The position numbers and the translations under genes are program-made. Below the pieces are notes generated by a model. That model did no database searches. It was not told where the DNA came from and saw nothing but the letters and a program-made list of their open reading frames with translations. From positions 1 through 40,708 of the forward strand of contig CAKZQH010000022.1 in NCBI GenBank assembly GCA_937139565.1: a stretch of 40,708 nucleotides of DNA. The letters are read 5' to 3'. Below, in pieces: positions 8,763 to 17,543 of the stretch (positions within the stretch are counted from its first letter, which is position 1; every line of letters begins with the position of its first letter). The DNA is from an uncultured Nitrospiraceae bacterium. GTDB taxonomy: Bacteria > Nitrospirota > Thermodesulfovibrionia > Thermodesulfovibrionales > Thermodesulfovibrionaceae.

Positions 8763-9392
8763 ATGAACTCAAAAAAGAGAATATTTTTTTTAATCTTATT
8801 CTTTTTTTGCCTGGCTTTTGTAAATTTCTCAAGTGCTGAAGAGAACACTATTACAAAACTTGAAGAAGCTTATAAAAATATTAATGATGCGCAAGGAAGA
8901 TTTAGTCAAATATCCTATTTAAGAGATTTAGATAAAACACAAAAATTTAACGGTAGATTTTTCATCAAAGGCGATAAAATCAGATGGCAATACACGGGTG
9001 ATTTTCCGCAGGTTATATATATAAATAAAAAAACTCTTACCGTGTACGATAAAATAAGAAAACAGGCAATTGAAAGCACCTTTGATGAAAAAAAATATGG
9101 TCAATTGCCTCTTGCTCTTCTTTCAAGGGTATCAGTTCTCAAGGATGATTTTGAAATCTCCCAAATATCAAAAGACACCCTTGTTCTTATTCCAAAAAGT
9201 AAGATGGGAAATATAAGAAAAATTGAATTAACCTTAGAAGAAGGAGACTTTCCAATAAAATCTCTTAAAGTCACAGATGTTCAGAATAACACGGTTAAGG
9301 TTGAATTTTATTCCGTTAAAATAAACAAAAACCTAAGAGATTCTATTTTTAAATTTGTCCCTCAAAAAGATGATACTATTCTGAGATATTAA
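8763..9392 (+). CDS. lolA: Outer-membrane lipoprotein carrier protein LolA
   Basis: LolA shuttles lipoproteins across the periplasm from LolCDE to the outer membrane. The 209 residues have a signal peptide (hydrophobic 7-22, probable cleavage after SSA at 25). The mature part has the LolA beta-half-barrel pattern: QGRFSQISYLRD, FNGRFFIKGDKIRWQY, PQVIYINKKTLTVYD and the C-terminal KINKNLRDSIFKF. Presence of LolA implies a diderm envelope. It lies five nt after the peptide-binding lipoprotein, itself a possible client, and probably has its own promoter. Confidence 0.88.
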   Translation: MNSKKRIFFLILFFFCLAFVNFSSAEENTITKLEEAYKNINDAQGRFSQISYLRDLDKTQKFNGRFFIKGDKIRWQYTGDFPQVIYINKKTLTVYDKIRKQAIESTFDEKKYGQLPLALLSRVSVLKDDFEISQISKDTLVLIPKSKMGNIRKIELTLEEGDFPIKSLKVTDVQNNTVKVEFYSVKINKNLRDSIFKFVPQKDDTILRY

Positions 9393-9425
9393 AAGCTCAA
9401 ATTAAAAACCTTGCAGGAGGAAAAA

Positions 9426-10376
9426 ATGGCTAAAAAGAAAGTTGCCATTACAATGGGGGACCCAGCTGGAATAGGTCCAGAAATAATTGTAAAAGCCTTT
9501 GCAGAAGAGGATATATATAAAATTTGTAATCCAATTGTCATAGGAGATAAAGGGATAATAAAAGAAGTAATTAGGGTCACCAATTTTGAATACGATCCCG
9601 ACAATATAGAAACACTTAACCTCAATGAAATCAAAAATCCTACCAAGTTTCCAAAGGCAATACCCTCTGAAGAATCGGGAAAAGCAGCTTTTAGCTACAT
9701 CCGAAAAGCTGTGGAGCTATATAAACTTGGAATAGTACAAGCCATCGTTACATGTCCTATCTCAAAAACAGCTCTTCAAATGGCAAGACTTCCATGGATT
9801 GGACATACTGAGATGCTTGCGGAACTAACTGAAACAGAAAGTGTGGCAATGGGCTTTTACAGTGATACCCTCAAAGTTCTGCTTGCTACAATACATGTCC
9901 CTCTTAAGGATGTACCTCACCTTATAAAAAAGGAAAAAGTCATAAATTCAATATTTTTTGCTCAGAAAGCATGTGAAATGCTTCAGATAGAAAATCCGCG
10001 TATTGCTGTCTGTGGACTTAATCCTCATGCTGGTGAAGATGGATTAATGGGAAGGGAGGAAATTGAGGAGATCATCCCAGCAATAAAAGAAGCTAAAGCT
10101 TTGGGAATAAATGTAACAGGCCCCTACCCTGCTGATTCCCTCTTTTGGAGAGCATCTAATGGAGAGTTTGACATGGTGGTTGCCATGTATCATGATCAGG
10201 CACTTGCTCCATTTAAACTCATTGCCTTTGAAAAAGGTGTTAATTTCACAGTAGGACTACCCTTTGTCAGAACTTCACCAGACCATGGCACAGCCTATGA
10301 TATAGCTTGGCAGGGAAAGGCCAAGCCAACAAGCCTCATTGAGGCTATTAAACTTGCCTCGAGGATGGTGATCTAA
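9426..10376 (+). CDS. pdxA: 4-hydroxythreonine-4-phosphate dehydrogenase
   Basis: PdxA oxidises 4-phosphohydroxy-L-threonine in the DXP-dependent pyridoxal phosphate pathway. I chose the ATG at 9426, not the in-frame TTG at 9411, because AGGAGG at 9415-9420 sits five nt before it and the N-terminus then matches the family (MAKKKVAITMGDPAGIGPEI). That gives 316 residues, close to the usual 330. The metal-binding His residues are present: H127 in WIGHTEM, one in MYHDQALAPFK and one in SPDHGTAYDIA. Its stop overlaps the next ATG by one base. No other pdx gene is in the window. Confidence 0.93.
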   Translation: MAKKKVAITMGDPAGIGPEIIVKAFAEEDIYKICNPIVIGDKGIIKEVIRVTNFEYDPDNIETLNLNEIKNPTKFPKAIPSEESGKAAFSYIRKAVELYKLGIVQAIVTCPISKTALQMARLPWIGHTEMLAELTETESVAMGFYSDTLKVLLATIHVPLKDVPHLIKKEKVINSIFFAQKACEMLQIENPRIAVCGLNPHAGEDGLMGREEIEEIIPAIKEAKALGINVTGPYPADSLFWRASNGEFDMVVAMYHDQALAPFKLIAFEKGVNFTVGLPFVRTSPDHGTAYDIAWQGKAKPTSLIEAIKLASRMVI

Positions 10377-11476
10377 TGAAGCTTTTTTCGAACTTTGAGA
10401 TTAAGACAATCAAAATGAAAAATCGTATTGTCCGGTCTGCAACCTTTGAAAAAATGGCTGATGATGACGGATTTGTAACGGACAAGTTAATTGACCTTTA
10501 TGTGAATCTTGCAAAAGGCGGAGTTGGACTAATAATTACAGGCAATGCCCTTGTTCACACCTCTGGAAGAAGCGCTCCAAAAATGATCTGCATACATAAT
10601 GACTTTTACATCGAAGGCTTAAAACGGCTTACAGATGCTGTCCACAAAGAGGATGGCAAAATTGTAATTCAACTTACCCATGGTGGAAGGCAGTGTGCCT
10701 CTATATTTTTGCACGGAAATCCTCCTTTAGCTCCATCTGCTGTTTATGAACCAGTTTACAAAGTAAAGCCACGAGAATTAAAACATGAGGAAATCTGGGA
10801 AATTATAGATTCCTTTGGCAAAGCAGCAAGAAGGGCAAAAGAAGCAGGCTTTGATGGAGTTCAAATCCATGGAGCTCACGGATACTTAGTTAACCAATTT
10901 CTCTCACCCTATACAAACAGAAGAAATGACTACTGGGGTGGCGATGAAGAACGAAGATTTCATTTTCTTGAAGAAGTTTATCAAAGCATTCGGGATAATG
11001 TAGGTTACGATTATCCTGTGATGATAAAGTTAAATGCCTGTGACTTTATAGATGGAGGTCTAACACTAGATGAGAGTCTTAGAATTGCCAAACGACTTGA
11101 GAATCTTGGAATTGATGCAATTGAAGTAAGTGGAGGCATAGTTGAATCAAAAATTGATGAAAGACCTGTTAGACCTAAAATTGACTCTCCAGAAAAGGAG
11201 GCTTATTTTAGAGGCTTTGCACGAGAGTTCAAGAAAAATCTGAATATTCCAATTATGGTTGTGGGAGGCATCCGTTCCCGTACAACTGCAGAGGATATTT
11301 TGCAGAAAAATGATGCTGACCTGATATCGCTTTCAAGGCCTCTCATAAGAGAGCCTGATTTACCAAAAAAATGGATGAAGGGTAAAGATATAGTAGATTG
11401 TATCTATTGTAATGGCTGCATGAGATTTATAAAATTAGAACATGTAAAGTGCACTCAACTTGAAAAAAAGAAATAA
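10376..11476 (+). CDS. Old yellow enzyme-like NADH:flavin oxidoreductase
   Basis: The 366 residues form an FMN-binding TIM barrel of the OYE / 2,4-dienoyl-CoA reductase N-terminal family. Signatures are KNRIVRSATFEKM near the N-terminus, IQLTHGGRQ (about 99-107), GFDGVQIHGAHGYLVNQFLSP with the conserved His pair, YTNRRNDYWGG, and VVGGIRS plus SLSRPLIREPDL for phosphate binding. A C-terminal cluster, C-x2-C-x2-C near residues 341-347 followed by a Cys about ten residues later, resembles a metal or Fe-S site found in anaerobic OYE relatives. The substrate is unknown. There is no second flavin/NAD domain, so electrons must come from NAD(P)H directly or from a partner. It is coupled to pdxA by TAATG overlap. 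Confidence 0.87.
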   Translation: MKLFSNFEIKTIKMKNRIVRSATFEKMADDDGFVTDKLIDLYVNLAKGGVGLIITGNALVHTSGRSAPKMICIHNDFYIEGLKRLTDAVHKEDGKIVIQLTHGGRQCASIFLHGNPPLAPSAVYEPVYKVKPRELKHEEIWEIIDSFGKAARRAKEAGFDGVQIHGAHGYLVNQFLSPYTNRRNDYWGGDEERRFHFLEEVYQSIRDNVGYDYPVMIKLNACDFIDGGLTLDESLRIAKRLENLGIDAIEVSGGIVESKIDERPVRPKIDSPEKEAYFRGFAREFKKNLNIPIMVVGGIRSRTTAEDILQKNDADLISLSRPLIREPDLPKKWMKGKDIVDCIYCNGCMRFIKLEHVKCTQLEKKK

Positions 11477-11517
11477 ATTGCTTTAATTTATTTGATAAAA
11501 TTTAAAGGAGGGCAATT

Positions 11518-12972
11518 TTGGAATTCCATAAACTAACAGTTGTAGAACTTGCAAAATTAATTCATCGAAGAGAGGTTATGCCTCATGAGGTAATAATTGA
11601 CATATTTAAACGAATTCAAGAGGTTGAACCAAAAGTTAAAGCATATATAACTCTTTCAATTGACAAAGCATATGATATGGCGAGAGAAGCAGAAAATACT
11701 ATCTTTTCTGGAAAAAATAAGCTTCTTACTGGAATTCCAATAGCTGTAAAAGACAATATATGTACAAAAGGAATACCCACTACCTGTGCATCAAAAATAC
11801 TCTATAATTTTTATCCACCTTATGAAAGCACTGTAACATCAAAGCTATTAGCTCAAAAATACATCCTTCCTGGAAAAACAAATATGGATGAATTTGCTAT
11901 GGGTTCGTCCACTGAGAACTCTGCATTCCAGATAACAAGAAATCCATGGGATCTGGAGAGAGTTCCAGGTGGAAGTTCAGGTGGAAGTGCTGCAGCTGTT
12001 GCTGCTGATGAGTGTATAGCTGCACTTGGCTCTGACACAGGAGGATCTATTAGACAGCCCGCTTCATTTTGCGGTGTTGTAGGACTTAAACCGACCTATG
12101 GAAGGGTCTCAAGATTTGGTTTAGTTGCCTTTGCATCTTCCCTTGACCAGATAGGCCCAATTACCAAATGTGTAACCGATGCTGCTCTTTTAATGAATGT
12201 TATTGCAGGTCATGATTCAATGGACTCCACTTCTGCTCCTATCGAACCTACAGACTTTACAGAATACCTTGGACATGATGTAAAGGGATTAAAAATTGGG
12301 ATTCCAAAGGAATATTTTATAGAAGGTATAGATAAAGAAGTAGAGGAAAGAATTCAAGAAGCAATTAAAAAACTTGAAGACTTAGGTTGTATTCCAATTG
12401 AAATATCTCTTCCCCATACCGAATATGCTGTTGCAACATATTACATAGTAGCCACCTCTGAAGCTTCTTCAAATCTTGCAAGATACGATGGAGTAAAATA
12501 TGGTTTAAGAGCACCAGGAAAGGATCTTCTTGAGATGTACATGAAAACCCGTAGTAAAGGCTTTGGAGCAGAAGTAAAAAGAAGAATAATGCTTGGAACT
12601 TACTGTCTCTCTGCAGGATATTACGATGCCTATTATAAAAAAGCTCTTCAGGTAAGAACCCTGATTAAAAATGATTTTGAAAAAGCATTCGAAAAAGTGG
12701 ATTTTATCATAACTCCAACAGCTCCATCTCCTGCCTTTAAAATAGGAGAAAAAATAGATGATCCCCTTCAAATGTATCTATCTGACATATTTACCATATC
12801 TATAAATTTAGCGGGAGTTCCTGCGATTTCAATTCCCTGTGGTTTTAGTGAAAAAGGACTTCCAATAGGTCTTCAAATTATCGGTAAACCCTTTGATGAG
12901 GCTCGAATACTTCAGTTATCCTATGCCTATGAACAATCAACACCCTGGCATAAAATGAAACCAACACTATAA
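11518..12972 (+). CDS. gatA: Asp-tRNA(Asn)/Glu-tRNA(Gln) amidotransferase subunit A
   Basis: GatA is the glutaminase of the GatCAB complex, which converts mischarged Glu-tRNA(Gln) or Asp-tRNA(Asn) to the cognate amide. The 484 residues carry the amidase Ser-cisSer-Lys triad: K78 (AVKDN), S153 (GGSSGGS) and S177 ([11 protein letters not shown]). The start is a TTG at 11518, placed 5-6 nt after the Shine-Dalgarno AGGAGGG and giving the expected N-terminus. It forms a unit with gatB (10 nt downstream). gatC is not adjacent, so it must lie elsewhere. Confidence 0.96.
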   Translation: MEFHKLTVVELAKLIHRREVMPHEVIIDIFKRIQEVEPKVKAYITLSIDKAYDMAREAENTIFSGKNKLLTGIPIAVKDNICTKGIPTTCASKILYNFYPPYESTVTSKLLAQKYILPGKTNMDEFAMGSSTENSAFQITRNPWDLERVPGGSSGGSAAAVAADECIAALGSDTGGSIRQPASFCGVVGLKPTYGRVSRFGLVAFASSLDQIGPITKCVTDAALLMNVIAGHDSMDSTSAPIEPTDFTEYLGHDVKGLKIGIPKEYFIEGIDKEVEERIQEAIKKLEDLGCIPIEISLPHTEYAVATYYIVATSEASSNLARYDGVKYGLRAPGKDLLEMYMKTRSKGFGAEVKRRIMLGTYCLSAGYYDAYYKKALQVRTLIKNDFEKAFEKVDFIITPTAPSPAFKIGEKIDDPLQMYLSDIFTISINLAGVPAISIPCGFSEKGLPIGLQIIGKPFDEARILQLSYAYEQSTPWHKMKPTL

Positions 12973-12982
12973 AGGAGAAGAT

Positions 12983-14413
12983 ATGCAATACGAAGCAGTA
13001 ATAGGATTGGAAGTGCATGCCCAACTTTTAACCTGTAGTAAAATATTCTGTAGCTGTTCTACTCAATTTGGTTCAGAGCCAAATACACAGGTATGTCCTG
13101 TTTGCTTGGGAATGCCCGGAGTACTTCCTGTCTTAAATAAAAAGGCTGTAGAATTCACAATAAAAACCGGATTAGCCATGAATTGTAAAATTGCCCCTTA
13201 TAGCAGATTTGCGAGAAAGAACTACTTCTATCCTGATCTTCCAAAAGGCTATCAGATAAGCCAATATGAACTGCCTCTTTGTGAAGATGGATATCTTGAA
13301 ATTACCGTTGATGGAGAAGAAAGAAAAATACGCATCAAAAGAATTCACCTTGAAGAAGATGCAGGGAAAAACATACACGATGCTTCTGGTTATAGTTTTG
13401 TGGATTTCAACAGAACCGGTGTTCCTCTTATGGAAATAGTCTCTGAACCAGACATTCGCTCACCCAAAGAAGCAGCTTTGTATATGAAAAAACTTAGAAC
13501 AATTTTAAGATATCTTGGAGTGTGCGATGGAAATCTTGAACAGGGATCTCTTCGCTGTGATGCAAATGTATCGGTAAGACCTATAGGTTCAACAGAATTT
13601 GGAGTAAAAACAGAAATTAAAAATATTAACTCCTTCAGATTTGTCGAAAAGGCCCTCGAATACGAAATACAAAGACAAATTAAAGCAATAAAAAATGGAG
13701 AACAAATAGTTCAGGAGACAAGACTTTGGGATGCCCAGGCTGGTAAAACCTTTTCCATGCGTTCAAAGGAAGAAGCCCATGATTATCGTTACTTTCCTGA
13801 ACCTGATCTCGTTCCAATTGTTATATATTCTGATTGGATTGAGAAGATTAAGGAAAGTATGCCTGAACTTCCTGATTTTAAGATTAAAAAATTTATTAAC
13901 CAATATGGACTTCCTCCTTATGATGCTGAAATCTTAACAGAAGAAAAAAATATTGCCGAATGGTTTGAGGAAGCAGTTAAATTAGGAGGAAAACCAAAGG
14001 AAGTAGCAAACTGGATAATGGTTGAACTGCTGAGACTTATTAATGAAGATGGAAAAGACATTGCAGAATGCACGCTTAAGCCTTCTCAACTTGTCGAACT
14101 TATAAAATTAATTGAAAACGGCACCATAAATAGAAACATTGGGAAAGAAATATTTGAAGAGATGTATAAAACTGGAAAAGCGCCTGAGTCTATTGTCAAA
14201 GAAAAGGGACTTACACAAATATCCGATGACAGTGTAATTATTGGGGCTATTAAGGAAGTTATCAGCAAAAATCCAAAGGAGGTTGAAAGATTTAAAAATG
14301 GAGAGGAGAAATTAATTGGATTTTTTGTAGGACAGGTAATGAAAATTACAAAAGGAAAAGCAAATCCAAAATTAGTAAATGAGTTCGTTATAAAAATTCT
14401 AAAGGAGGAATAA
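12983..14413 (+). CDS. gatB: Asp-tRNA(Asn)/Glu-tRNA(Gln) amidotransferase subunit B
   Basis: GatB binds the mischarged tRNA and carries out its ATP-dependent phosphorylation and amidation. The 476 residues show [13 protein letters not shown] at the N-terminus, the zinc-type cysteines in KIFCSCST and [30 protein letters not shown], and the [12 protein letters not shown] motif. The C-terminal 150 residues form the helical YqeY-like tRNA-binding tail. A Shine-Dalgarno AAAGGAG precedes the ATG. A small cytochrome gene begins one nt after the stop, with its ribosome site inside the gatB end. Confidence 0.97.
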   Translation: MQYEAVIGLEVHAQLLTCSKIFCSCSTQFGSEPNTQVCPVCLGMPGVLPVLNKKAVEFTIKTGLAMNCKIAPYSRFARKNYFYPDLPKGYQISQYELPLCEDGYLEITVDGEERKIRIKRIHLEEDAGKNIHDASGYSFVDFNRTGVPLMEIVSEPDIRSPKEAALYMKKLRTILRYLGVCDGNLEQGSLRCDANVSVRPIGSTEFGVKTEIKNINSFRFVEKALEYEIQRQIKAIKNGEQIVQETRLWDAQAGKTFSMRSKEEAHDYRYFPEPDLVPIVIYSDWIEKIKESMPELPDFKIKKFINQYGLPPYDAEILTEEKNIAEWFEEAVKLGGKPKEVANWIMVELLRLINEDGKDIAECTLKPSQLVELIKLIENGTINRNIGKEIFEEMYKTGKAPESIVKEKGLTQISDDSVIIGAIKEVISKNPKEVERFKNGEEKLIGFFVGQVMKITKGKANPKLVNEFVIKILKEE

Positions 14414-14414
14414 T

Positions 14415-14654
14415 ATGCGTTATTTGATATTTACTTTAATTTTAGTTTTAACATTGTCATCTCCAGCTTTTGCATTAAAATGCGATAAATGCCACAAAGA
14501 TGATAAAAATCTTAATTTAGTATTTCAGCAAAAAGGAATTAAAACAAAGGATGAACTTTTTAACATTTTAAGGAATGGAAAGATGTCCAAGCTGCATAAA
14601 AATTTAACAGATGATGAAATTGCTGAAGCTTCAAAAATTATGAATTTGAAATAG
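14415..14654 (+). CDS. Small monohaem c-type cytochrome
   Basis: The 79-residue protein has a clear Sec signal peptide ending at about A20 (SPAFA) and one haem c motif, C23-D-K-C26-H27, at the very start of the mature chain. A downstream GKMSKLHK could give a Met or His axial ligand. It is smaller than typical cytochrome c551 and resembles minimal class I periplasmic cytochromes. AAGGAGG at 14402-14408, within gatB, positions the ATG. Its place behind gatAB is odd functionally and may be simple operon hitch-hiking. The redox partner is unknown. Confidence 0.8.
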   Translation: MRYLIFTLILVLTLSSPAFALKCDKCHKDDKNLNLVFQQKGIKTKDELFNILRNGKMSKLHKNLTDDEIAEASKIMNLK

Positions 14655-14671
14655 AATTTAAAAATTAATTT

Positions 14672-15586
14672 TTATACAAAATCCAACCAGTGTTTGTATT
14701 TTTGGTTATTACCTTTAACTATGTCAAAGAATAGATTTTGTATTTTCTCTGTCAATGGACCCCGACTTCCTATGCCAACTTTTCTTCCGTCAACTTCTTT
14801 TATTGGTGTAATCTCTGCAGCAGTTCCTGTAAAAAATGCTTCATCCGCAATATAAAGTTCATCTCTTGTGAAACGCTCTTCCTTTACTTCAACACCTAAA
14901 TCCTCAGCAAGTCTGATTACTGTATCTCTTGTAATACCCTCAAGAATTGAAGTAAGAGGTGTTGTCTTTAGTGTTCCCTTTCTCACAATAAATATATTCT
15001 CACCACTTCCTTCAGAAACATATCCTTCTGTGTCAAGAAGAACTGCTTCATCAAAACCACAAGAGATTGCCTCTATTTTTGCAAGCTGACTATTAACATA
15101 ATAGCCAGAAACCTTCCCTCTTGCCATAGATGAATTGACATGATTTCTTATAAAAGATGAAGTTTTAACCTTAATGCCTTTTTGCAAGCCTTCTTCTCCA
15201 AGATAGGCACCCCAATTCCAGGCTGCTATAGCTACTTGAATCGGATTTTTCTTTGGATAAAGTCCCATATTTCCATATCCAACAAAAACAATGGGTCTAA
15301 TATAGCAAGATTCAATTTTGTTTATTCTTACAGTTTCTTTAATTGCCTCAAAGATTTCTTCTTCTGAAAAGGGTATTTCCATTGTAAAAATATGAGCTGA
15401 CTTAAAAAGCCTTTCAACATGGTCTTTCAATCGAAAAATAGCAGGTCCTTCTGGAGTGTTATAACATCTAATTCCTTCAAATACAGCTAAACCATAATGA
15501 AGTGAATGGGTGAGCACATGTACCTTAGCATCGTCCCAATTAATAAACTTTCCATCCATCCATATCTTATCTGTCTTCGGAATCAT
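14672..15586 (-). CDS. ilvE: Branched-chain amino acid aminotransferase
   Basis: IlvE does the last transamination step of valine, leucine and isoleucine synthesis, or the first step of their breakdown. The 304 residues are fold-type IV PLP enzyme. K158 in ARGKVSGYY is the PLP lysine, [13 protein letters not shown] (30-42) is the substrate-gating region, and [11 protein letters not shown] and ITRDTV are conserved phosphate and cofactor motifs. It is a single-gene leftward unit with its own promoter (15594-15623) and converges on the cytochrome gene with a 17-nt gap. D-amino acid transaminase is less likely given the IlvE-like motifs. Confidence 0.93.
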   Translation of the reverse strand: MIPKTDKIWMDGKFINWDDAKVHVLTHSLHYGLAVFEGIRCYNTPEGPAIFRLKDHVERLFKSAHIFTMEIPFSEEEIFEAIKETVRINKIESCYIRPIVFVGYGNMGLYPKKNPIQVAIAAWNWGAYLGEEGLQKGIKVKTSSFIRNHVNSSMARGKVSGYYVNSQLAKIEAISCGFDEAVLLDTEGYVSEGSGENIFIVRKGTLKTTPLTSILEGITRDTVIRLAEDLGVEVKEERFTRDELYIADEAFFTGTAAEITPIKEVDGRKVGIGSRGPLTEKIQNLFFDIVKGNNQKYKHWLDFV

Positions 15587-15593
15587 AGCTTAT

Positions 15594-15623
15594 ATTTAAC
15601 AATATTCTACTGATTTAAGTCAA
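15594..15623 (-). promoter_or_regulatory. Promoter of ilvE, predicted leaderless
   Basis: On the minus strand TTGACT (15618-15623) is separated by 18 nt from TTAAAT (15594-15599), and the ilvE ATG follows after seven nt. There is no Shine-Dalgarno and no room for a leader attenuator or T-box. Confidence 0.6.
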
Positions 15624-15772
15624 GGATTTTTTGAATTTTGTATTCCTTTTATTAAGGAAAAATTGTTATTGACTTTTTTAAGTAAGTTGAATTTTTATGT
15701 CATTGCAGCCATTATAAATAACCTATCACTGTTAGAGCTTCGATGGCTCAAAACACCATATTGATATACCCC

Positions 15773-15836
15773 CATTTTTGGAATATTATAAATACGAATT
15801 TTAATACTTATGAACCCAAACATTGGAACAAAATAT
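15773..15836. repeat. Flank repeat shared with 39888-39960
   Basis: About 65 bp containing ATTATAAATACGAATT and CCCAAACATTG recur in the same orientation at 39888-39960, just outside the third copy of the mobile element. Read on the minus strand, both copies encode related peptides (FG...IRIYN-PK), so this is probably the decayed tail of an insertion sequence. Confidence 0.6.
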
Positions 15837-16038
15837 TTACGTATCACGCCTAAATACCTCCATCGGTATGCCATAAAGCTCTGTGTATTCTTCAAAAGCC
15901 TCAATTACCTCCCTATCTCTAATCCTCAACCCAATATTGATGCCTATACAAAACCTGCTAAAAAAGGTCTTCAACTGTCATAAATTTTATAAACCTACCA
16001 TCAGAAAGAGAATCAAAAAGAAAATCTACTGCCCAGAC
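15837..16038 (-). pseudogene. IS3-type transposase (rve integrase core) remnant
   Basis: Minus-strand translation gives VWAVDFLFDSLSDGRF and TVEDLF, then after a frameshift SRFCIGINIGLRIRDREVIEA and YGIPMEVFRRD. This matches the pattern W-x-D-F-x3-D-x-L-x2-G-R ... V-x-D-x-F-S-R ... G-x-P around the first catalytic Asp of IS3-family OrfB (DDE, rve) transposases. A run of six T (15960-15965) breaks the frame. The sequence stops at 15837, about where the second catalytic Asp motif (DNG) should be. The 5' part is replaced at 16038 by the end of the TIR element. It is clearly non-functional. Confidence 0.75.
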
Positions 16039-16908
16039 ACCCGACTTCATCACTTTATGGCATATTTTATTCAAAAACTAAATATTTAAAAGAATTATAT
16101 CTTCCCTGTCCACCCAATATAGTCTAATGTCTTTTACTCCTCTTAAAGCCAATTTCTCTCTTGCTTCGTTTACTAATATCAAAAATCTTTACCTGTAAAA
16201 CTTGAATCAAAAGATTAATACTCTCTCCGTTGATTTCTGCTTTTAATCCATTGTATTCTACACATAATCTTTATACTATGAGGGTATCATGATTAACACA
16301 AGACAAGCTTCTAATGAGATTGGTAAAGGATAGAGAGAGCTATGAGGGAGAGAATAAAGGCAGGAAGGGGATCTCTGATAACATAGCGTATGCATTTTGT
16401 CACTTTGAGCCCTCGATGAGGCGAAGCAGTCTCTGACCCCCCGACATGTCACTGCGAGGCCACGAAGTGGCCGTGGCAGTCTCTTTCTGTCACTGCGAGG
16501 GGCTCGATGCCCCGAAGGGGTCTCTAAGTAAAGCCTACAAAGAGGCAACGACGAGATCACTTCGCTGACGTTCGCAATGACTCCTCCTCCACCGTCATTC
16601 CGAACGAAGTGAGGAATCTCATTTCGTCCAAGTAGGAGGAACGACGAGATTGCTTCGCTGACGCTCGCAATGACAGAAGAGGGGGACTCGCAATGACAGG
16701 AAGGGGGAGAGGTTCTAATTTCAAGAATAGAGCGGAACGAAAAGAGATGATCAGATTCGCAAATGAGATAACAAGGAAGGAGGAAAATATAGACAGTTAG
16801 AGGAAAATCGGATGTTTAAAAATAGCTTAGAGGGCATTTAGACTAATTTGTAGATGATAAATCATTGATTTACAAAGGTTTTTAAGTTTATAGTGATGAA
16901 GTCGGGTG
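16038..16908 (-). mobile_element. 871-bp transposase-less element with perfect 17-bp terminal inverted repeats (copy A)
   Basis: CACCCGACTTCATCACT at 16038-16054 is exactly inverted at 16892-16908. Between them are AT-rich arms and a GC-rich cluster of palindromes (about 16370-16730). Copies B (to 38265) and C (from 39966) share both arms and the GC-rich core in the opposite orientation, and copy B ends at exactly the same GGGTG border, which confirms the boundary. One arm, read on the minus strand at about 16131-16275, keeps an open frame ending KRSKREIGFKRSKRH that is also open in copy C. I cannot name that product; it may be a transposase relic. No target-site duplication is evident. Best read as a non-autonomous or decayed insertion element. 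Confidence 0.75.
16370..16730. repeat. GC-rich cluster of REP-like palindromes inside copy A
   Basis: This core is far richer in GC than its surroundings and is built from short units such as TCATTGCGAGC/GCTCGCAATGA, GTCACTGCGAGG, GTCATTCCGAACGAAGTGAG and GGGGCTCGATGCCCC. A perfect hairpin GGCCAC-GAA-GTGGCC lies at 16458-16472 inside a longer ACTGC...GCAGT stem. Similar TTGCGAGCGAAGCGAAGCAA-type repeats are scattered in many unrelated bacterial genomes and give spurious ORFs. No RAYT (REP transposase) gene is in the window. Confidence 0.8.
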
Positions 16909-16954
16909 ACAAAAAGAAAGACATCCATTTTTATTGATTAAAAATGGATGTCTT
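16908..16954 (-). terminator. Strong intrinsic terminator of the xerC-hslVU-cupin operon
   Basis: A perfect 16-bp inverted repeat (AAGACATCCATTTTTA, 16918-16933, against 16939-16954) with a 5-nt loop is followed on the minus strand by TCTTTTTG. That is a classic hairpin plus U-tract for leftward transcripts. It lies about 230 nt past the cupin stop and directly abuts the border of element copy A. Confidence 0.7.
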
Positions 16955-17025
16955 CGTAAAACCGAAAAGAAGTTCTTGCACCTACAAAAAATAGTTCTCA
17001 TAATTCTCGGCATCAAGACCTTTTC

Positions 17026-17115
17026 AAAGTGACTTAGGAAAAGTAACTCCATTGTTTTGATACCTCACGATTTTACTATTGCATAGGAGACACAATATTC
17101 TTCTAAGTCACCTTT
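17026..17115. repeat. 90-bp imperfect inverted-repeat unit
   Basis: AAAGTGACTTAGGA at the left and TTCTAAGTCACCTTT at the right form about 13-14 bp imperfect terminal inverted repeats around a 60-bp AT-rich interior. It could be a tiny MITE or a 3'-UTR structure of the cupin operon. No second copy is visible in this window. Confidence 0.4.
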
Positions 17116-17185
17116 TATTATCAACGAGACTATTCTGAATCTCTGCTATTTTTTAGTTCCAAAGGAGAGAAACTCATTAAGTATA

Positions 17186-17527
17186 TTACCATAATGCAGG
17201 CGCATGAATTATATAGGCTTTCAGAGGCACCTCTCCTTTTGCTCTAAGTCCATGGAGCTCTTTGCTTCCTATCACTATTATGTCACCTTCCTTTACAGGA
17301 GTCCATTCGTTGTTAATAAAAGTCTCTGCCTCTCCTTGCAGGATTAAGATACTATCAATTTCCTTTTCATGGGTATGGTTAGGAATCTCTACTCCTGGTG
17401 AAACCTCGAGTAAAATTATACTTAACTCAGGATGGATTTCTTTGGTTACTACATAACCAATTTTTACTCCATCAAATTTTGGATGTGGTTTCATTGAAAC
17501 TTTGTTTAAGTTAGTTTTTAAAGCCAT
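17186..17527 (-). CDS. Small single-domain cupin
   Basis: The 113-residue protein is one cupin beta-barrel: PNHTHEKEID (metal ligands His, His, Glu), ILQGEAETFINNEW, GDIIVIGSKELHGL (third His). I chose the ATG at 17527 because AGGAGG lies about 8 nt before it; an in-frame TTG at 17551 would overlap the rlmD stop and has no ribosome site. Such stand-alone cupins may be sugar isomerases, dioxygenases or ligand sensors; the reaction is not deducible. It is the last gene of the leftward xerC operon. Confidence 0.82.
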   Translation of the reverse strand: MALKTNLNKVSMKPHPKFDGVKIGYVVTKEIHPELSIILLEVSPGVEIPNHTHEKEIDSILILQGEAETFINNEWTPVKEGDIIVIGSKELHGLRAKGEVPLKAYIIHAPALW

Positions 17528-17543
17528 AACTCTCTCCTCCTTT

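Noticed and set aside
9411-9425. TTG start for pdxA, 15 nt upstream of the chosen ATG
   Set aside because: It would place the Shine-Dalgarno inside the coding region; the ATG at 9426 has AGGAGG at ideal spacing.
14659-14674. 16-bp palindrome between the cytochrome and ilvE genes as a bidirectional terminator
   Set aside because: It consists only of A and T and overlaps the ilvE stop; too weak to support a terminator call.
15695-15904. 69-codon minus-strand ORF next to the IS3 remnant
   Set aside because: It is in a different frame from the recognisable integrase-core peptide over part of its length and has no ribosome site; treated as relic DNA.
16276-16560. 94-codon minus-strand ORF in copy A core
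   Set aside because: Runs through the same palindromic repeats and contains the same artefactual peptides.
16370-16730. CRISPR array
   Set aside because: Repeats are of several types, overlapping, palindromic and irregularly spaced, with no unique spacers of constant length and no cas genes.
16030-16916. Target-site duplication at the borders of copy A
   Set aside because: Flanks CCCAGA and ACAAAA do not match, so no duplication can be claimed.
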